A stretch of 64,000 nt of DNA from contig JADKCL010000001.1 in assembly GCA_016718825.1 (NCBI GenBank), positions 248,001 to 312,000 of the forward strand, in the 5' to 3' direction. The notes under the pieces were generated by a model, which made no database searches, was not told the DNA's origin, and worked only from the letters and a program-made list of their open reading frames with translations. Shown one piece after another: positions 1 to 9,333 of the stretch. Positions within the stretch are counted from its first letter, which is position 1; every line of letters starts with the position of its first letter. Origin of the DNA: Bacteroidota bacterium. GTDB taxonomy: Bacteria > Bacteroidota > Bacteroidia > J057 > JADKCL01. The position numbers and the translations under genes are program-made.

Positions 1-420
1 GTAGCGGTGAATGGTCCCCATCCGCCGTATACATTTTTGTGGAGCAACGCGGCAACTTCCGCCACGGCCTCCAACCTGCTTCCCGGGGCCTATACCGTCA
101 GCATCACCGATGCCAATGGCTGCGTGCGGGTGGATTCAGCATTTGTCTGGTCAACCGTGAGCAGCTCGGCGATGGTGAATTCACAGATTCAAATTTATCC
201 CAACCCATTCCATGACCGCTGCCGGATCGACTTCCCCAATCCCGGGCATCAGCCCTGTACCTTGGAGATGTATGACATTGCCGGGAAACAAGTACGCAGC
301 ATCGAGGGGATCACTTCCGGGTCAATCGGGATTGAATCGGGCGATCTCGAAGCGGGAATTTACCTGCTGCGTATTCGTGGAAAGGGCGTTTCCCTGACGG
401 GGAAGGTGATCCTGCGTTAA
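1..420 (+). CDS. C-terminal end of a T9SS-secreted protein (5' end outside window)
   Basis: The frame is open from base 1, so the gene begins upstream of the window; the GTG at 7 is internal. The first ~45 residues (PYTFLWSN...GAYTVSITDANGC) match the SprB-type adhesin repeat of Bacteroidota surface proteins. From about residue 60 a type A T9SS sorting domain follows: IQIYPNPF, then MYDIAGKQV, then LEAGIYLLRIRGKG and a basic end (KVILR). Such domains send proteins across the outer membrane and are then removed. The function of the missing N-terminal part cannot be judged. It converges on the bcp gene, with 59 nt between the stops and no clear terminator. Confidence 0.85.
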   Translation, partial: VAVNGPHPPYTFLWSNAATSATASNLLPGAYTVSITDANGCVRVDSAFVWSTVSSSAMVNSQIQIYPNPFHDRCRIDFPNPGHQPCTLEMYDIAGKQVRSIEGITSGSIGIESGDLEAGIYLLRIRGKGVSLTGKVILR

Positions 421-479
421 GGCAAGCGGAATAACTTCCGGCGAAGCTGCACGGATGTCATTCAGAATTCCAGCAGCGA

Positions 480-953
480 TCAAGCGTAAAGTTCCAGCAC
501 CTGCTCGGCATGCCGACCTGATTCGACAGGATGGATCACATGCGCGATTTTTCCCTTTTCGTCGATGATATAGGTCGTCCGGTGAATCCCGTCGTAGGTT
601 TTTCCGAAGGTCGTCTTCTCGCCCCAGACGTTGTATTTCTTGATGATTTCGTGTTCCGTGTCGGCCAACAATGCAAAGGGAAGGTCGAATTTCTGTATGA
701 ATTTCTGGTGGGCCTTCTCCGAATCCGCACTCACGCCCAGGACGACAAAACCGCGTTCGGTCAGGAGCGCATGGTTGTCCCGCAGGTTGCAGGCTTCCTT
801 GGTGCAGGTCGGCGTATTGTCTTGCGGATAGAAGTAGAGCACCACTTTTTTGCCTTTGAAATCCTTCAAAGAGACCGGTTTCCCGTCTTGGTCAGCAACT
901 TTGAAATCAGGTGCGGCGGTGCCAACGGCGAGGAATGTCAAATTTTCAGCCAT
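480..953 (-). CDS. bcp: Thioredoxin-dependent thiol peroxidase (BCP/PrxQ-type peroxiredoxin)
   Basis: Reduces hydrogen peroxide and organic hydroperoxides in the cytoplasm using thioredoxin. The 157 residues match the family length. The AhpC/TSA fold is seen from ~residue 8 (PDFKVADQDG), with the catalytic motif TPTCTKEAC giving peroxidatic Cys50 and resolving Cys55, the CxxxxC spacing of the atypical 2-Cys PrxQ class. The usual Gly before the catalytic Cys is Thr here. There is no signal peptide. It lies 44 nt downstream of the M23 peptidase gene and is probably the last gene of the operon transcribed from about 4030. Confidence 0.95.
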   Translation of the reverse strand: MAENLTFLAVGTAAPDFKVADQDGKPVSLKDFKGKKVVLYFYPQDNTPTCTKEACNLRDNHALLTERGFVVLGVSADSEKAHQKFIQKFDLPFALLADTEHEIIKKYNVWGEKTTFGKTYDGIHRTTYIIDEKGKIAHVIHPVESGRHAEQVLELYA

Positions 954-997
954 GCTTCAATTGTTTTTGGAACGAAATAAAATATTCACCGTGGGGA

Positions 998-2971
998 TCA
1001 GAACACAATGGAAAACGATGCTTGGGCGAGATTGTTTGCATTGTCGTAGACGATTACCTCCAAGTTGTGGGTAGTTCCGGTGCGGTTGTGCAGGCGATGC
1101 GTGATCGAATTGGACTTCGCATCGTATTCAAACAGTTCCCAGGCCCCGTCGATGGTGCAAAGGAAGCGCTGACTTGCGATGCCTGAAAAGCTGTCGTCGA
1201 TCTGCAAACTCAAGGTCTTTTGGCTGGCTGGAATCGTGCTTCCAGACTTGAAATTGAGGGGTTTGAGCGTAGGGGGAGTACTGTCGGCCATGACGCAGAA
1301 TGTGCCAAAGTCTCCCGAAGCGGCTGATATGGTGCCGTCGGGTTTGTGTTCGTTGCCGACAAACACCCAATTGCCGCCTTGGCGGCGCGCGACGACAAGC
1401 TGCGAAGGATCGCTGACCTTCGAGGGCGTGAACTGCAAAACAAACGACTTGAAGATCGGCTGGTCGGATCGACCGACTTCGTAGCTGTCTGTGAATTGGT
1501 TCCGACCGCCCGGCAGGCGTTTCAAATGCAGGGGCAGCGAATCAAAAACGCATCCGGCAGGCAAAAAAAGCTGCAATTCCCCGTCCTCGACGACATTGTC
1601 CTTCACGGGGTAGACCTTTTTTCGGAAATTGAAATCCACGCGGTGCCCGGCAATCGGATCGCCGACGGAGACCGGCATCCGCCGTTGGTTGAGGTCCAGC
1701 AAGTACACCAATTCTTCGCCCTGCAAGTAGGCCGGCGGCAACAATTCGGTGGTGCCATCGGCAAAGGCGACGGTGAGACCTTGCAATTGGCGGGTCACCG
1801 GCTTGCTCAGGCGCAGCACGCAGACATTTCGGCGGATGGTCGAAGTCAGCCGTTGCCCTTGCCCGCCCGTCACGCTCGCGGGCAGTTGCGCAGGTGAGGC
1901 GCGCTGCACATTCGCGCGGACAATGCTCGTGTTGCGATAGCCGTCTGCGAGTTCCAAGCGCAAGGCATGGACTTGGTCGTCTTTCAATTCGATCCAACCG
2001 CGGTCGACGCTCTGCGGATGGCAGATCAATTCATTGCCCGGTTCGACATAACTGCGCTGCAACTTGCGTCCGCCAGCCTTGTTGTGGGCGTAGTCAAAGT
2101 GTACGTTGATGTATTTCTTGTCGTCAAAGGTGAATTTCTCGAGCGCAAATTCGTAGATCAATTGCTCGTCCAGATAGAGTTTGGCGTAGTTGATGCCGCA
2201 GCTGTTGGCGGCGCCATCGAGTTGGTCAAATCCGTCGTATTCCAAGCCGACCTTGCCTTCGAGGCGCACTAAATCGACGATGCGATAGTCGCCATTGTTG
2301 CCTTCGGGTTTGACTTCGAACTTCTCAAAACGGCCATTGACCCGGGAATTGACCGTGATCGGTTCGAAGGCAATGCCCAAAACCTGCGGCTTGATATGGT
2401 CGGCGATGTAGGGCTGATAATAATTGAGCGGATTCATGATGCGCTCCTCCGGATCGCGGATTTCGAAATGCAGGTGCGGACCGCTGCTCGACCCCGAATT
2501 GCCACTGTATCCGATCAGGTCGCCGGCTTTGACGGGCATTTGGCCTTCGTCGAGGTAGATTTCCTGCTCATATTGCTTGCTCGCGTACTGCTTTTGGTAG
2601 ACAAACTCCTCGATAGGCGCCGTGAAGCCGTTCATGTGGCCGTAAACGGAAAATTCGCCATCGGGGTGGCGCAGGTAGATGGCTTTGCCAAAACCAAACG
2701 GGCTTACCTTGATGCGGTAAATGTAGCCATCGCGCACTGCCAAAAGCGGCTGCCCGATGCCGCCGCCGGTTTTGATGTCGATGCCCGAATGAAAGTGGTT
2801 GTTGCGCAATTCGCCGAAGGTGCCCGCAAGCAAAAAGCTGTTGCCCGACATGGGAAATTGGTAACCTTGGACTTTCGCATGGGGCAAAAGTGTCATCGCC
2901 GGCAAAAAGCCGAGCAAAACAAGCAAACCGAAAATGTAAAAAAGGCGTTTTGGCCGCGTCTTATTTGACAT
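998..2971 (-). CDS. M23-family (LytM-type) metallopeptidase with signal anchor
   Basis: Probable peptidoglycan endopeptidase of the cell envelope. From the ATG at 2971 the protein has 657 residues: a basic N-terminus and hydrophobic segment (~10-29), then the M23 domain with zinc ligands His61 and Asp65 in HSGID and a GPHLHFE motif (His166, His168). The remaining ~450 residues are beta-rich with no domain I can name; their size is unusual and suggests substrate or wall binding. An upstream in-frame ATG at 3025 would place the start deep inside the preceding gene and before the signal sequence, so 2971 is preferred. It overlaps the FAH gene by 11 nt, suggesting translational coupling. Confidence 0.9.
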   Translation of the reverse strand: MSNKTRPKRLFYIFGLLVLLGFLPAMTLLPHAKVQGYQFPMSGNSFLLAGTFGELRNNHFHSGIDIKTGGGIGQPLLAVRDGYIYRIKVSPFGFGKAIYLRHPDGEFSVYGHMNGFTAPIEEFVYQKQYASKQYEQEIYLDEGQMPVKAGDLIGYSGNSGSSSGPHLHFEIRDPEERIMNPLNYYQPYIADHIKPQVLGIAFEPITVNSRVNGRFEKFEVKPEGNNGDYRIVDLVRLEGKVGLEYDGFDQLDGAANSCGINYAKLYLDEQLIYEFALEKFTFDDKKYINVHFDYAHNKAGGRKLQRSYVEPGNELICHPQSVDRGWIELKDDQVHALRLELADGYRNTSIVRANVQRASPAQLPASVTGGQGQRLTSTIRRNVCVLRLSKPVTRQLQGLTVAFADGTTELLPPAYLQGEELVYLLDLNQRRMPVSVGDPIAGHRVDFNFRKKVYPVKDNVVEDGELQLFLPAGCVFDSLPLHLKRLPGGRNQFTDSYEVGRSDQPIFKSFVLQFTPSKVSDPSQLVVARRQGGNWVFVGNEHKPDGTISAASGDFGTFCVMADSTPPTLKPLNFKSGSTIPASQKTLSLQIDDSFSGIASQRFLCTIDGAWELFEYDAKSNSITHRLHNRTGTTHNLEVIVYDNANNLAQASFSIVF

Positions 2972-3572
2972 AGAAGTCCAGCAATTCCTTGCCTTCCAAG
3001 CTGGCTTGCAAGCGGTCGCCGACATTGACCTTGCCCACGCCTTCGGGAGTTCCTGTGAAAATCAGGTCACCCGCTTTGAGCGTGATGAATTGCGTGATGT
3101 ATGCGATCAGCACATCCAAGGGAAAGATCATGTTGCCGCTGAATCCAGATTGGCGCACGACGTCGTTTACGCGCAATTCGAAGTGCAGGTTTTTGTGATC
3201 TGCATAGGATTTTGGATCGAGAAACTTGGATATCGGTGCCGAATGGTCAAACATTTTGGCCAAGGTCCACGGATGTCCTTTTTTCTTGATTTCGTCTTGC
3301 AGGTCGCGTGCGGTGAAGTCGATTCCAAGTCCGATGCCGTCGATGTAATCCCAAGCCTCGGACTGCGAGACATGGCTGCCGTCTTTGGCGACACGGTAGA
3401 CCAATTCGCATTCCCAATGAATATCATTGCTGAAATTGGGGTGCAAAAAGTCTCGGTTGTCTTCAAGAATGGCCGTTTCAGGCTTCAGAAAGATCAAGGG
3501 TTTGTCAGGAACAGCATTGGCCAATTCCTGGGCATGCGCAGCATAGTTGCGACCGACACAGATGATTTTCAT
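2961..3572 (-). CDS. Fumarylacetoacetate hydrolase (FAH) family protein
   Basis: A cytoplasmic, metal-dependent FAH-fold enzyme of 203 residues. Such proteins cleave C-C bonds in fumarylpyruvate- or acylpyruvate-like compounds or decarboxylate oxaloacetate; the substrate here is unknown. Seen: the KIICVGRNYAAHA start, FLKPETAI, the metal-binding segment with HWECELVYRV, GIDFTARDLQ, and FTGTPEGVGKV near the C-terminus. Family members usually start exactly at MKIICVGRN, so the ATG at 3572 is chosen over the one at 3587, which would overlap the lipoprotein gene. The genes on both sides (lipoprotein, M23 peptidase) give no metabolic hint. Confidence 0.9.
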   Translation of the reverse strand: MKIICVGRNYAAHAQELANAVPDKPLIFLKPETAILEDNRDFLHPNFSNDIHWECELVYRVAKDGSHVSQSEAWDYIDGIGLGIDFTARDLQDEIKKKGHPWTLAKMFDHSAPISKFLDPKSYADHKNLHFELRVNDVVRQSGFSGNMIFPLDVLIAYITQFITLKAGDLIFTGTPEGVGKVNVGDRLQASLEGKELLDFYVK

Positions 3573-3576
3573 GGGC

Positions 3577-4014
3577 TTAGAGTTCACATTTGCTGCTCAC
3601 AGGAACTTGATCCAACGGATCATTCAACGTCACGATGCTGTCGCCGACGAGATAACCTTTTTCAGCTTCCCAGACCGTGACTTCGCTGCCCTTGCACTTG
3701 ATAAACGGATTCGAATTTTTGTCGCTGGGTTCGAAGGCGAGGATCCAGGTGTTTTTGTCTTCGTCGTAGCGCAATTTGTAGTTGCCTTCACATTTTTCTG
3801 GAAGCAATCCGGTGCCAAATGCACTCATCTGCGTGCGATGGCCTGCATAACGGCCGTCGTGACCGAGCTCCATGCGATGGCGCAAATCCTCGGAACAATA
3901 GCGTCCGGCTAGGATGGCCTTCACCTCTTCCTCACCCGGATGATCGGGTGCAAACGAACAAGCCCCGCACAAAAGGGAGGCTGCAAATGCCAATATCAAC
4001 AGCGGTTTTTTCAT
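3577..4014 (-). CDS. Small lipoprotein, function unknown
   Basis: 145 residues starting at MKKPLLIL, with a hydrophobic segment and a lipobox-like end (LLCGAC), so lipid attachment at the second cysteine is likely, although Cys at -3 is unusual. The mature part has several further cysteines (YCSED, EKCEG, IKCKG, SSKCEL) that could form disulfides in the periplasm. A TTG 12 nt upstream (4026) is in frame but the ATG fits the signal peptide better. It is the first gene of the leftward operon with the FAH, M23 and bcp genes, with a good promoter ending about 20 nt before the start. No family recognised. Confidence 0.7.
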   Translation of the reverse strand: MKKPLLILAFAASLLCGACSFAPDHPGEEEVKAILAGRYCSEDLRHRMELGHDGRYAGHRTQMSAFGTGLLPEKCEGNYKLRYDEDKNTWILAFEPSDKNSNPFIKCKGSEVTVWEAEKGYLVGDSIVTLNDPLDQVPVSSKCEL

Positions 4015-4033
4015 CAGTTTTCCCAAAGTTTGC

Positions 4034-4065
4034 CAAAAATAAGAAAAACAGACGGGTTATTGCAA
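4034..4065 (-). promoter_or_regulatory. Bacteroidota-type promoter of the lipoprotein-FAH-M23-bcp operon
   Basis: On the minus strand TATTTTTG (4041-4034) matches the -7 consensus TAnnTTTG and a TTG (4065-4063) lies 21 nt upstream as the -33 element. The predicted RNA start, near 4028, leaves a leader of about 14 nt. Confidence 0.6.
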
Positions 4066-4074
4066 AATAGCAGA

Positions 4075-4389
4075 TTACCCGAGAATGCCTGCTGAGCCAA
4101 TTCCCTGCCCGCGCGTTGCAATCCAAAGGAGGAGAATGCCCAGAAAAACGACATTCGCAGTGATGAAAACGAAGGCTTTCCAGGCGCTGGCGGGAATCGG
4201 ATTCCAGAGAATTGCATACCATCCCACCGCAGAAACGAGTCCTGCCGCCGCGAACCAAAACCATGTTAATCCCACCGCAAGTTGTGTCCCCCACTGACCG
4301 GAAAGCTGTTCAGAAAGCAAAGTGCCCAGCAAAAATGCCGGAAATGAAACGGTGAACAACCTTGAAGCAAATTTCCAAACCGTCTCCAT
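4075..4389 (-). CDS. Small integral membrane protein, unknown
   Basis: 104 residues with three clear hydrophobic segments (~12-25, ~37-58, ~70-92) containing many Trp and Ala, and a short polar C-terminus. No catalytic or binding motif is visible and no family was recognised. It precedes the lipoprotein operon on the same strand, 60 nt from that gene's start, but the promoter at 4034-4065 lies between, so it is probably transcribed separately. Reality as a gene is supported by the coherent membrane-protein composition and by the lack of a competing frame. Confidence 0.6.
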   Translation of the reverse strand: METVWKFASRLFTVSFPAFLLGTLLSEQLSGQWGTQLAVGLTWFWFAAAGLVSAVGWYAILWNPIPASAWKAFVFITANVVFLGILLLWIATRGQGIGSAGILG

Positions 4390-4543
4390 GCCGACGAAAG
4401 TTGAGTTTCAAATTACAACCAAGACAAGCGCGTAAGGAAGCAAAACCCTAAAATATGGTTTTGATGCAATAGAGAAGGATAAATGATTGCTTTCGACAAT
4501 GGATGTAATACTTCTATGCGCCTTTTATTTCGGCCATTTTGAC

Positions 4544-4551
4544 TATCTTTG
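4544..4551 (+). promoter_or_regulatory. Putative -7 box for the 4595 T9SS protein
   Basis: TATCTTTG matches TAnnTTTG exactly and ends 43 nt before the ATG. No TTG is found at the expected 17-23 nt upstream, only a T-rich stretch, so the call rests on the -7 box. Confidence 0.4.
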
Positions 4552-4594
4552 AAGTTGCGACTGCCAACTTGCAGGCATATACTTTTCAAAGCGT

Positions 4595-7500
4595 ATGAGA
4601 AAATTCACTACTTATTTTGCCTTGAGTTTTGCCATCGTGGCTTCCGTAGCCATGATTGGACCCTGTTCTGAGACGCTTTGCAGCGGGAACTCCGAATCCC
4701 AAGGCGAACAGTCAGCCTATGCGTCCCTCTTCAATCAACGACTTGCAGCACTTCCAAAGGTTGCTGGCGGCGAAAAAGAGGGAAAAGACAAAAGAAATCA
4801 GCCCGACATGTTTGCGGAGTTTGACAAGCTCAAGCGCATGAATCCATTGACGGGGGAAGTACCTGCCGACGGACTTCAAAACGCCTATGAATATTTTGTG
4901 TCGAAGTGGGGAGAGCCACGCATCAATCCTGAGAGCAATTCCAATTATGGACTTTATTGGGACGAGCGTGGCCCAACAGGCATTGGCGGCCGTACCCGTG
5001 CAATTATGTGGGACCCAAATTCTACGAATGGATTTTTTGCGGGTGGCGTCGGTGGTGGCCTTTGGCATACCGATGATGTGACGGTGGGTTCGCCCAACTG
5101 GACGCAGGTGAGTCCGTTGTTCAGCAATGTTGCTGCAACTTGTATCAACTACGATCCGACCAATCCCATGGTGATGTACTATGGCACAGGAGAGGGCTGG
5201 TTCAATGTGGATGCCCTTCGCGGAGCCGGCGTTTGGAAGTCGACCAACGGTGGCATGAACTGGTCGCAGTTGAGCAGCACTACTGGAAATGCATTCTACT
5301 ATTGCCAAGGAATCCTCGTCACAAATTCAGGCGTACTGTATGTTGCTACCAAGGGAGGCTTGCAACGGTCGACCGACGGCGGTGTCACTTTCACGAAGGT
5401 GTTGGGCTCCGGCGTAGGTGCGACCAATGATTGGATGACCGACATTGACATTGCTGGAAATGGTGATCTTTTTGTTGGGGTGAACGGATCAGGGATTTAT
5501 AAGTCAGCCGGAACCTTGGGTGCAACGCAAGGTACAGCGGGGACCTGGACGCGCCTTACAACGAATTTTGGTTCGGGCTATGGTCGTGTTGAAGTGGCTG
5601 CAAGCATGAGCAACAGTGCCTATGTTTATGCCGTTTGTGAAGTGGGAAATGCCAATACTGACATCTTCAGAACGACCAACGGCGGTTTGACATGGGCTGC
5701 AACGACCGCACAACCGGTAGCAGGAGCCTACAATTTTGGCGATGACATCACCAACGGACAGGCATGGTATGACCTCAGCCTTGGCGTTGATCCTAGTGAT
5801 CATCAAGTGGTGTATGTCGGGGGTATCAATCAACACCGCACCACCAATGGTGGGTCTTCTTGGACGTTGCTGACCGATGCCTATGGCTTTGGGCAATACA
5901 TCCACCCGGACCAACATTCGGTAGCTTTTAATGCGACAAATCCACAGAAACTGGTGTTTGGCAATGATGGTGGTATCTGGTACAGCAGCAATCGCGGCAC
6001 AACCGTTTCCGAGCACAACAACAATTTCAACGTCACACAATACTATTCCTGCGCAATCGACCCCCGTGCAGGTCGCAACCGGATCATCGGTGGCGCGCAA
6101 GACAATGGATCCACGATGGTCGATGCCCCGGGTATTTCGGCAGGGATTGAGCTCACAGGATCAGATGGTGGCTATGTTGCAATCAACGCCATTTATCCTG
6201 ATACGATGTTTACCACGACACAGTATGCCACTGTTCGACGTTCGAGGAATGGGGGAAATACATTCCAATCGATCACCAATCCATCACTCAACGAAAACAA
6301 TACGCTGTTTATCAATCCGATGGAGATCAGCGTGACCAATCCGAATTATTTGTTTCAGGGATCGACGGTATTGTGGATGCATCCATCCAGCGCTACGGGA
6401 AGTGCAGCGGGTTGGCGTCAAATTACCTCGTCCTTGGGTACCAATGTTACCGCCATTGGACCTGGCTATAACCCGAGCACCGTGGTTTATTTTGCTGCGG
6501 GCGGCCGCGTTTACCGCATCGCAAACTGTGCCACCGCCAACAGCTCCACCGTGCCTGCCACCGTGAATCCAACGGGTCTTGGCAGCGGCTATATCAACTG
6601 CGTGATGGTGAATCCCAACGACAATAACCACATCGTGGTGACCTTCAGCAGCTATGGTGTGGCCCATCGTGTGGTCGAATGCCGCAATGCCGACCAAGGT
6701 GCAAATGCCGTTTGGAAGGTTTTGACAGGCGACTTGCCCGACCTTCCTTGCAACTGGGCAGTGATCGAACCCAACAATCCCAATGGCTTGTTGGTGGGAA
6801 CCGATCTGGGCATCTTCCGTTGCAGCGACATTACCTTGCCTGCCAATGCGATACGTTGGACACCGGAAAACATGGGCATGGGCATTCCAAGAGTCGAACA
6901 AATCCGCGCAAGGTACAGTGATAAAATGGTGTTTTTGAGCACCCATGGTCGCGGGTTTTATTCGACCAATTCCTACAACCTCGTGCCTGCAGCCGCCTTT
7001 TCTGCTTTGAATGTCGTGGCTTGCGACGGCATCGTTGAATTTATGGATTCAACCTCCAATGCCCCAGTGCAATGGGCTTGGGACTTTGGTGATGGGGGAA
7101 CTTCTACCGTGCAGCATCCGACGCATCAATATTCGGCAAGCGGAACATACACTGTAAGCTTGACGGCCACCAACCCCAATGGTAGCTCCACGACCAATCA
7201 GTCGATTACCGTAACTGTGGTTTCCCCTCCTACAGCCTATGCAGGCGTGGACACTTCGGGTTGCCCGGGTGATACCGTGCAGCTTTCTGGAAGCGGTGGG
7301 GTTAGTTATGCTTGGGCACCTGTGGGGGCTGTGATCAGTCCTTATGCGGCATCAACCCAAGTTGTGGTAAACCAAACGCGCACCTTGATTCTGACGGTTA
7401 CAGATGCAAACGGCTGCACCGACACCGATACTGTGGTTGTCTCCGCCAACGCATCTCCAAGCGTTTGGGCTGGTCAAGACCAGACCATTACGACAATGGG

Positions 7501-7969
7501 TGGTTCCGTGAACTTGGCAGCAAGCGGCGGTGTAACCTATCTCTGGTCGCCATCCACGGGTTTGAGTTGCACCAATTGCCCCAATCCGGTGGCTTCCCCT
7601 TCGGTCACAACGACCTACACATGTACCGGATACAGTGCTGCGGGTTGTGAACGGAGTGACAACGTCACAGTCTTTGTGACCATCGTCGGCGTGGATCCAA
7701 GTCGTGACGGAGGTTTCTCGATCGACGCGGTGGCACCGCAGCCGATGAATGACCGCGGTATGATTCGGTTCACGACGCCAGAGGCAGGCGCAGTCAGGCT
7801 CGATTTGATTGATATGACTGGAAAATTGGTGGGATCTGTTTTTGATGGCAATGCCAATGCCGGCCAAACGACGTTGCAATGGGAGCGCGGTACGCTAGCC
7901 TCGGGGATGTATTTCCTGCGGATGCGTGCCGGGGATCATGTGGCAACGATGAAAGTCGTCCTTCAGTAA
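4595..7969 (+). CDS. Large secreted T9SS protein with sortilin/BNR-type propeller and PKD domain
   Basis: 1124 residues. A signal-like N-terminus (MRKFTTYFALSFAIVASVAMI) is followed by a ~700-residue beta-propeller region with repeated BNR/VPS10-type signatures (GVWKSTNGGMNW, RSTDGGVTFTK, IFRTTNGGLTW, HRTTNGGSSW). A PKD domain follows near residues 800-880 (WAWDFGDGGTS...HQYSASGTYTV), then two cysteine-bearing Ig-like repeats (CPGDTVQLSGSGG; CTNCPNPVASPSVTTTY). The C-terminus is a type A T9SS sorting domain (LIDMTGKLVG, LASGMYFLRMRAG, KVVLQ). The propeller resembles sialidase/sortilin-like or xyloglucanase-type modules, but no catalytic residues could be assigned, so binding or adhesion is equally likely. 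Confidence 0.9.
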   Translation: MRKFTTYFALSFAIVASVAMIGPCSETLCSGNSESQGEQSAYASLFNQRLAALPKVAGGEKEGKDKRNQPDMFAEFDKLKRMNPLTGEVPADGLQNAYEYFVSKWGEPRINPESNSNYGLYWDERGPTGIGGRTRAIMWDPNSTNGFFAGGVGGGLWHTDDVTVGSPNWTQVSPLFSNVAATCINYDPTNPMVMYYGTGEGWFNVDALRGAGVWKSTNGGMNWSQLSSTTGNAFYYCQGILVTNSGVLYVATKGGLQRSTDGGVTFTKVLGSGVGATNDWMTDIDIAGNGDLFVGVNGSGIYKSAGTLGATQGTAGTWTRLTTNFGSGYGRVEVAASMSNSAYVYAVCEVGNANTDIFRTTNGGLTWAATTAQPVAGAYNFGDDITNGQAWYDLSLGVDPSDHQVVYVGGINQHRTTNGGSSWTLLTDAYGFGQYIHPDQHSVAFNATNPQKLVFGNDGGIWYSSNRGTTVSEHNNNFNVTQYYSCAIDPRAGRNRIIGGAQDNGSTMVDAPGISAGIELTGSDGGYVAINAIYPDTMFTTTQYATVRRSRNGGNTFQSITNPSLNENNTLFINPMEISVTNPNYLFQGSTVLWMHPSSATGSAAGWRQITSSLGTNVTAIGPGYNPSTVVYFAAGGRVYRIANCATANSSTVPATVNPTGLGSGYINCVMVNPNDNNHIVVTFSSYGVAHRVVECRNADQGANAVWKVLTGDLPDLPCNWAVIEPNNPNGLLVGTDLGIFRCSDITLPANAIRWTPENMGMGIPRVEQIRARYSDKMVFLSTHGRGFYSTNSYNLVPAAAFSALNVVACDGIVEFMDSTSNAPVQWAWDFGDGGTSTVQHPTHQYSASGTYTVSLTATNPNGSSTTNQSITVTVVSPPTAYAGVDTSGCPGDTVQLSGSGGVSYAWAPVGAVISPYAASTQVVVNQTRTLILTVTDANGCTDTDTVVVSANASPSVWAGQDQTITTMGGSVNLAASGGVTYLWSPSTGLSCTNCPNPVASPSVTTTYTCTGYSAAGCERSDNVTVFVTIVGVDPSRDGGFSIDAVAPQPMNDRGMIRFTTPEAGAVRLDLIDMTGKLVGSVFDGNANAGQTTLQWERGTLASGMYFLRMRAGDHVATMKVVLQ

Positions 7970-7989
7970 TCCCATTTTGGGGAACATTG

Positions 7990-8030
7990 TCGGGGAGCAT
8001 CCTGTTTGGGAATGCTCCCCGATGCTTTTT
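7990..8030 (+). terminator. Intrinsic terminator after the 4595 T9SS gene
   Basis: Perfect 11-bp stem (TCGGGGAGCAT / ATGCTCCCCGA) with an 11-nt loop, followed within 4 nt by a run of five T. It begins 20 nt after the stop codon. Confidence 0.85.
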
Positions 8031-8073
8031 GTACCACCATGGAAGTGCTTCGGGGACAGCACCGAATTCTTCC

Positions 8074-8108
8074 TTTTGCCTTCAATCCCCCAATCCTCCT
8101 TATCTTTG
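8074..8108 (+). promoter_or_regulatory. Promoter of rlmN, predicted leaderless
   Basis: TATCTTTG (8101-8108) matches TAnnTTTG exactly; TTTTG (8074-8078) lies 22 nt upstream. The GTG start at 8113 follows after only 4 nt, so transcription should begin at or next to the start codon. Confidence 0.55.
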
Positions 8109-8112
8109 GCAC

Positions 8113-9153
8113 GTGACGCAGCTTCCCAACATTCGCAGTTTGGACCTTGCAGCCCTTAAGTCGTGGCTCGAAGGTATCGGTGAAAAAGGCTTTAGGGCCA
8201 AGCAAATCCATGAATGGCTGTGGAAACGCAATGCGAATAGCTTTGAAGCAATGACCAATCTTGGTCAGGGTTTGCGCAAACAATTGCAGGATCATTTTAC
8301 GATCGGCAAGCTAGGAGTGCATTCCGAGCAACGCAGCAGCGACGGCACCATCAAATACGCCTTTCAGATGCCCGATGGCAATTTGGTGGAAGGTGTTTTG
8401 ATTCCGACGGAAACTCGGGTCACTGCTTGTGTTTCGTCGCAAGTAGGATGCTCGCTGACATGTAAATTTTGTGCGACGGGTTATCTTGACCTCAAGCGCA
8501 ACCTGCAGCACTATGAGATTTTTGATCAGGTAGCCTATATCAAAGACGCCGCCGAAAGAGAATATGGCCGACCGCTCACCAACATTGTCTATATGGGAAT
8601 GGGTGAGCCATTGCTGAATTACAAGCACGTCTTGGGGAGCATCGACATGATCACTTCCGAGGAAGGATTGGCAATGGCGCCCAAACGCATTACGGTGAGT
8701 ACTGCCGGAATCGCCAAAATGATCCGAAAACTCGGAGACGATGGTGTTCGCTTCGAATTTGCCTTGAGTCTGCATGCCGCCAATGACACCAAGCGCAACG
8801 AAATCATGCCCATCAACGAATCCAATAGTCTTGAGGCATTGGGTGAGGCATTGAAGTATTTCTATGAGAAAACGGAAACTCGGGTAACCTACGAATACAT
8901 CATTTTCAAGGACTTCAATGACAGTCTTGAAGATGCTGAGGAACTTTATCAGTTTTCCTTGATTGTACCGTCCAAAATCAACATCATTGAATACAACCCT
9001 ATCGATGAAGCTGGTTTTCAGAACACGAGCGGCAACAAATTGCACCGTTTCAGGCAATACTTGGAAGACAAGGGCGCCATTGTCAATGTCAGACGCAGCC
9101 GCGGCAAGGATGTCGATGGTGCATGTGGACAGCTTGCTTTGAAGCATCGCTGA
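8113..9153 (+). CDS. rlmN: Dual-specificity RNA methyltransferase RlmN (radical SAM)
   Basis: Methylates C2 of A2503 in 23S rRNA and A37 in some tRNAs. From the GTG at 8113 it has 346 residues, the usual length. The radical-SAM motif CxxxCxxC is Cys113, Cys117, Cys120 (GCSLTCKFC), binding the 4Fe-4S cluster. The two mechanistic cysteines are present: Cys106, seven residues before the cluster as in E. coli Cys118, and Cys338 in GACGQL, the methyl-carrying residue. The frame is open far upstream, but upstream residues do not resemble RlmN, and GTG lies 4 nt after a promoter box. The intrinsic terminator of the previous gene separates the two units. Confidence 0.95.
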   Translation: MTQLPNIRSLDLAALKSWLEGIGEKGFRAKQIHEWLWKRNANSFEAMTNLGQGLRKQLQDHFTIGKLGVHSEQRSSDGTIKYAFQMPDGNLVEGVLIPTETRVTACVSSQVGCSLTCKFCATGYLDLKRNLQHYEIFDQVAYIKDAAEREYGRPLTNIVYMGMGEPLLNYKHVLGSIDMITSEEGLAMAPKRITVSTAGIAKMIRKLGDDGVRFEFALSLHAANDTKRNEIMPINESNSLEALGEALKYFYEKTETRVTYEYIIFKDFNDSLEDAEELYQFSLIVPSKINIIEYNPIDEAGFQNTSGNKLHRFRQYLEDKGAIVNVRRSRGKDVDGACGQLALKHR

Positions 9154-9211
9154 ACTGTTTTAAGCGAAACAATCCTCAGCACTTAAATTTTTTTTGGACC
9201 TTTGTTTGAGC

Positions 9212-9238
9212 GTGAACCACAAGAATAATGTGGCTCAC
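9212..9238. repeat. Imperfect hairpin downstream of rlmN
   Basis: GTGAACCACA and TGTGGCTCAC pair over 10 bp with one mismatch around a 7-nt loop. No T-run follows. It may end or stabilise the rlmN transcript. The rest of the 335-nt gap to the next gene shows one other hairpin (9334-9360) and no gene. Confidence 0.45.
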
Positions 9239-9333
9239 CGACGAATGAACGCCGACACGATGCCGAAATTGTCGGTTTAAGGCATTCAACTTGGAGCCAC
9301 CTTAAATTCATTTGAAAATCACATTTGATAAAG

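Noticed and set aside
8101..8117. Sigma54-type element TGGCAC-GTGAC upstream of rlmN
   Set aside because: The -12 half (TTGC) is missing at the required spacing and an exact TAnnTTTG box covers the same place.
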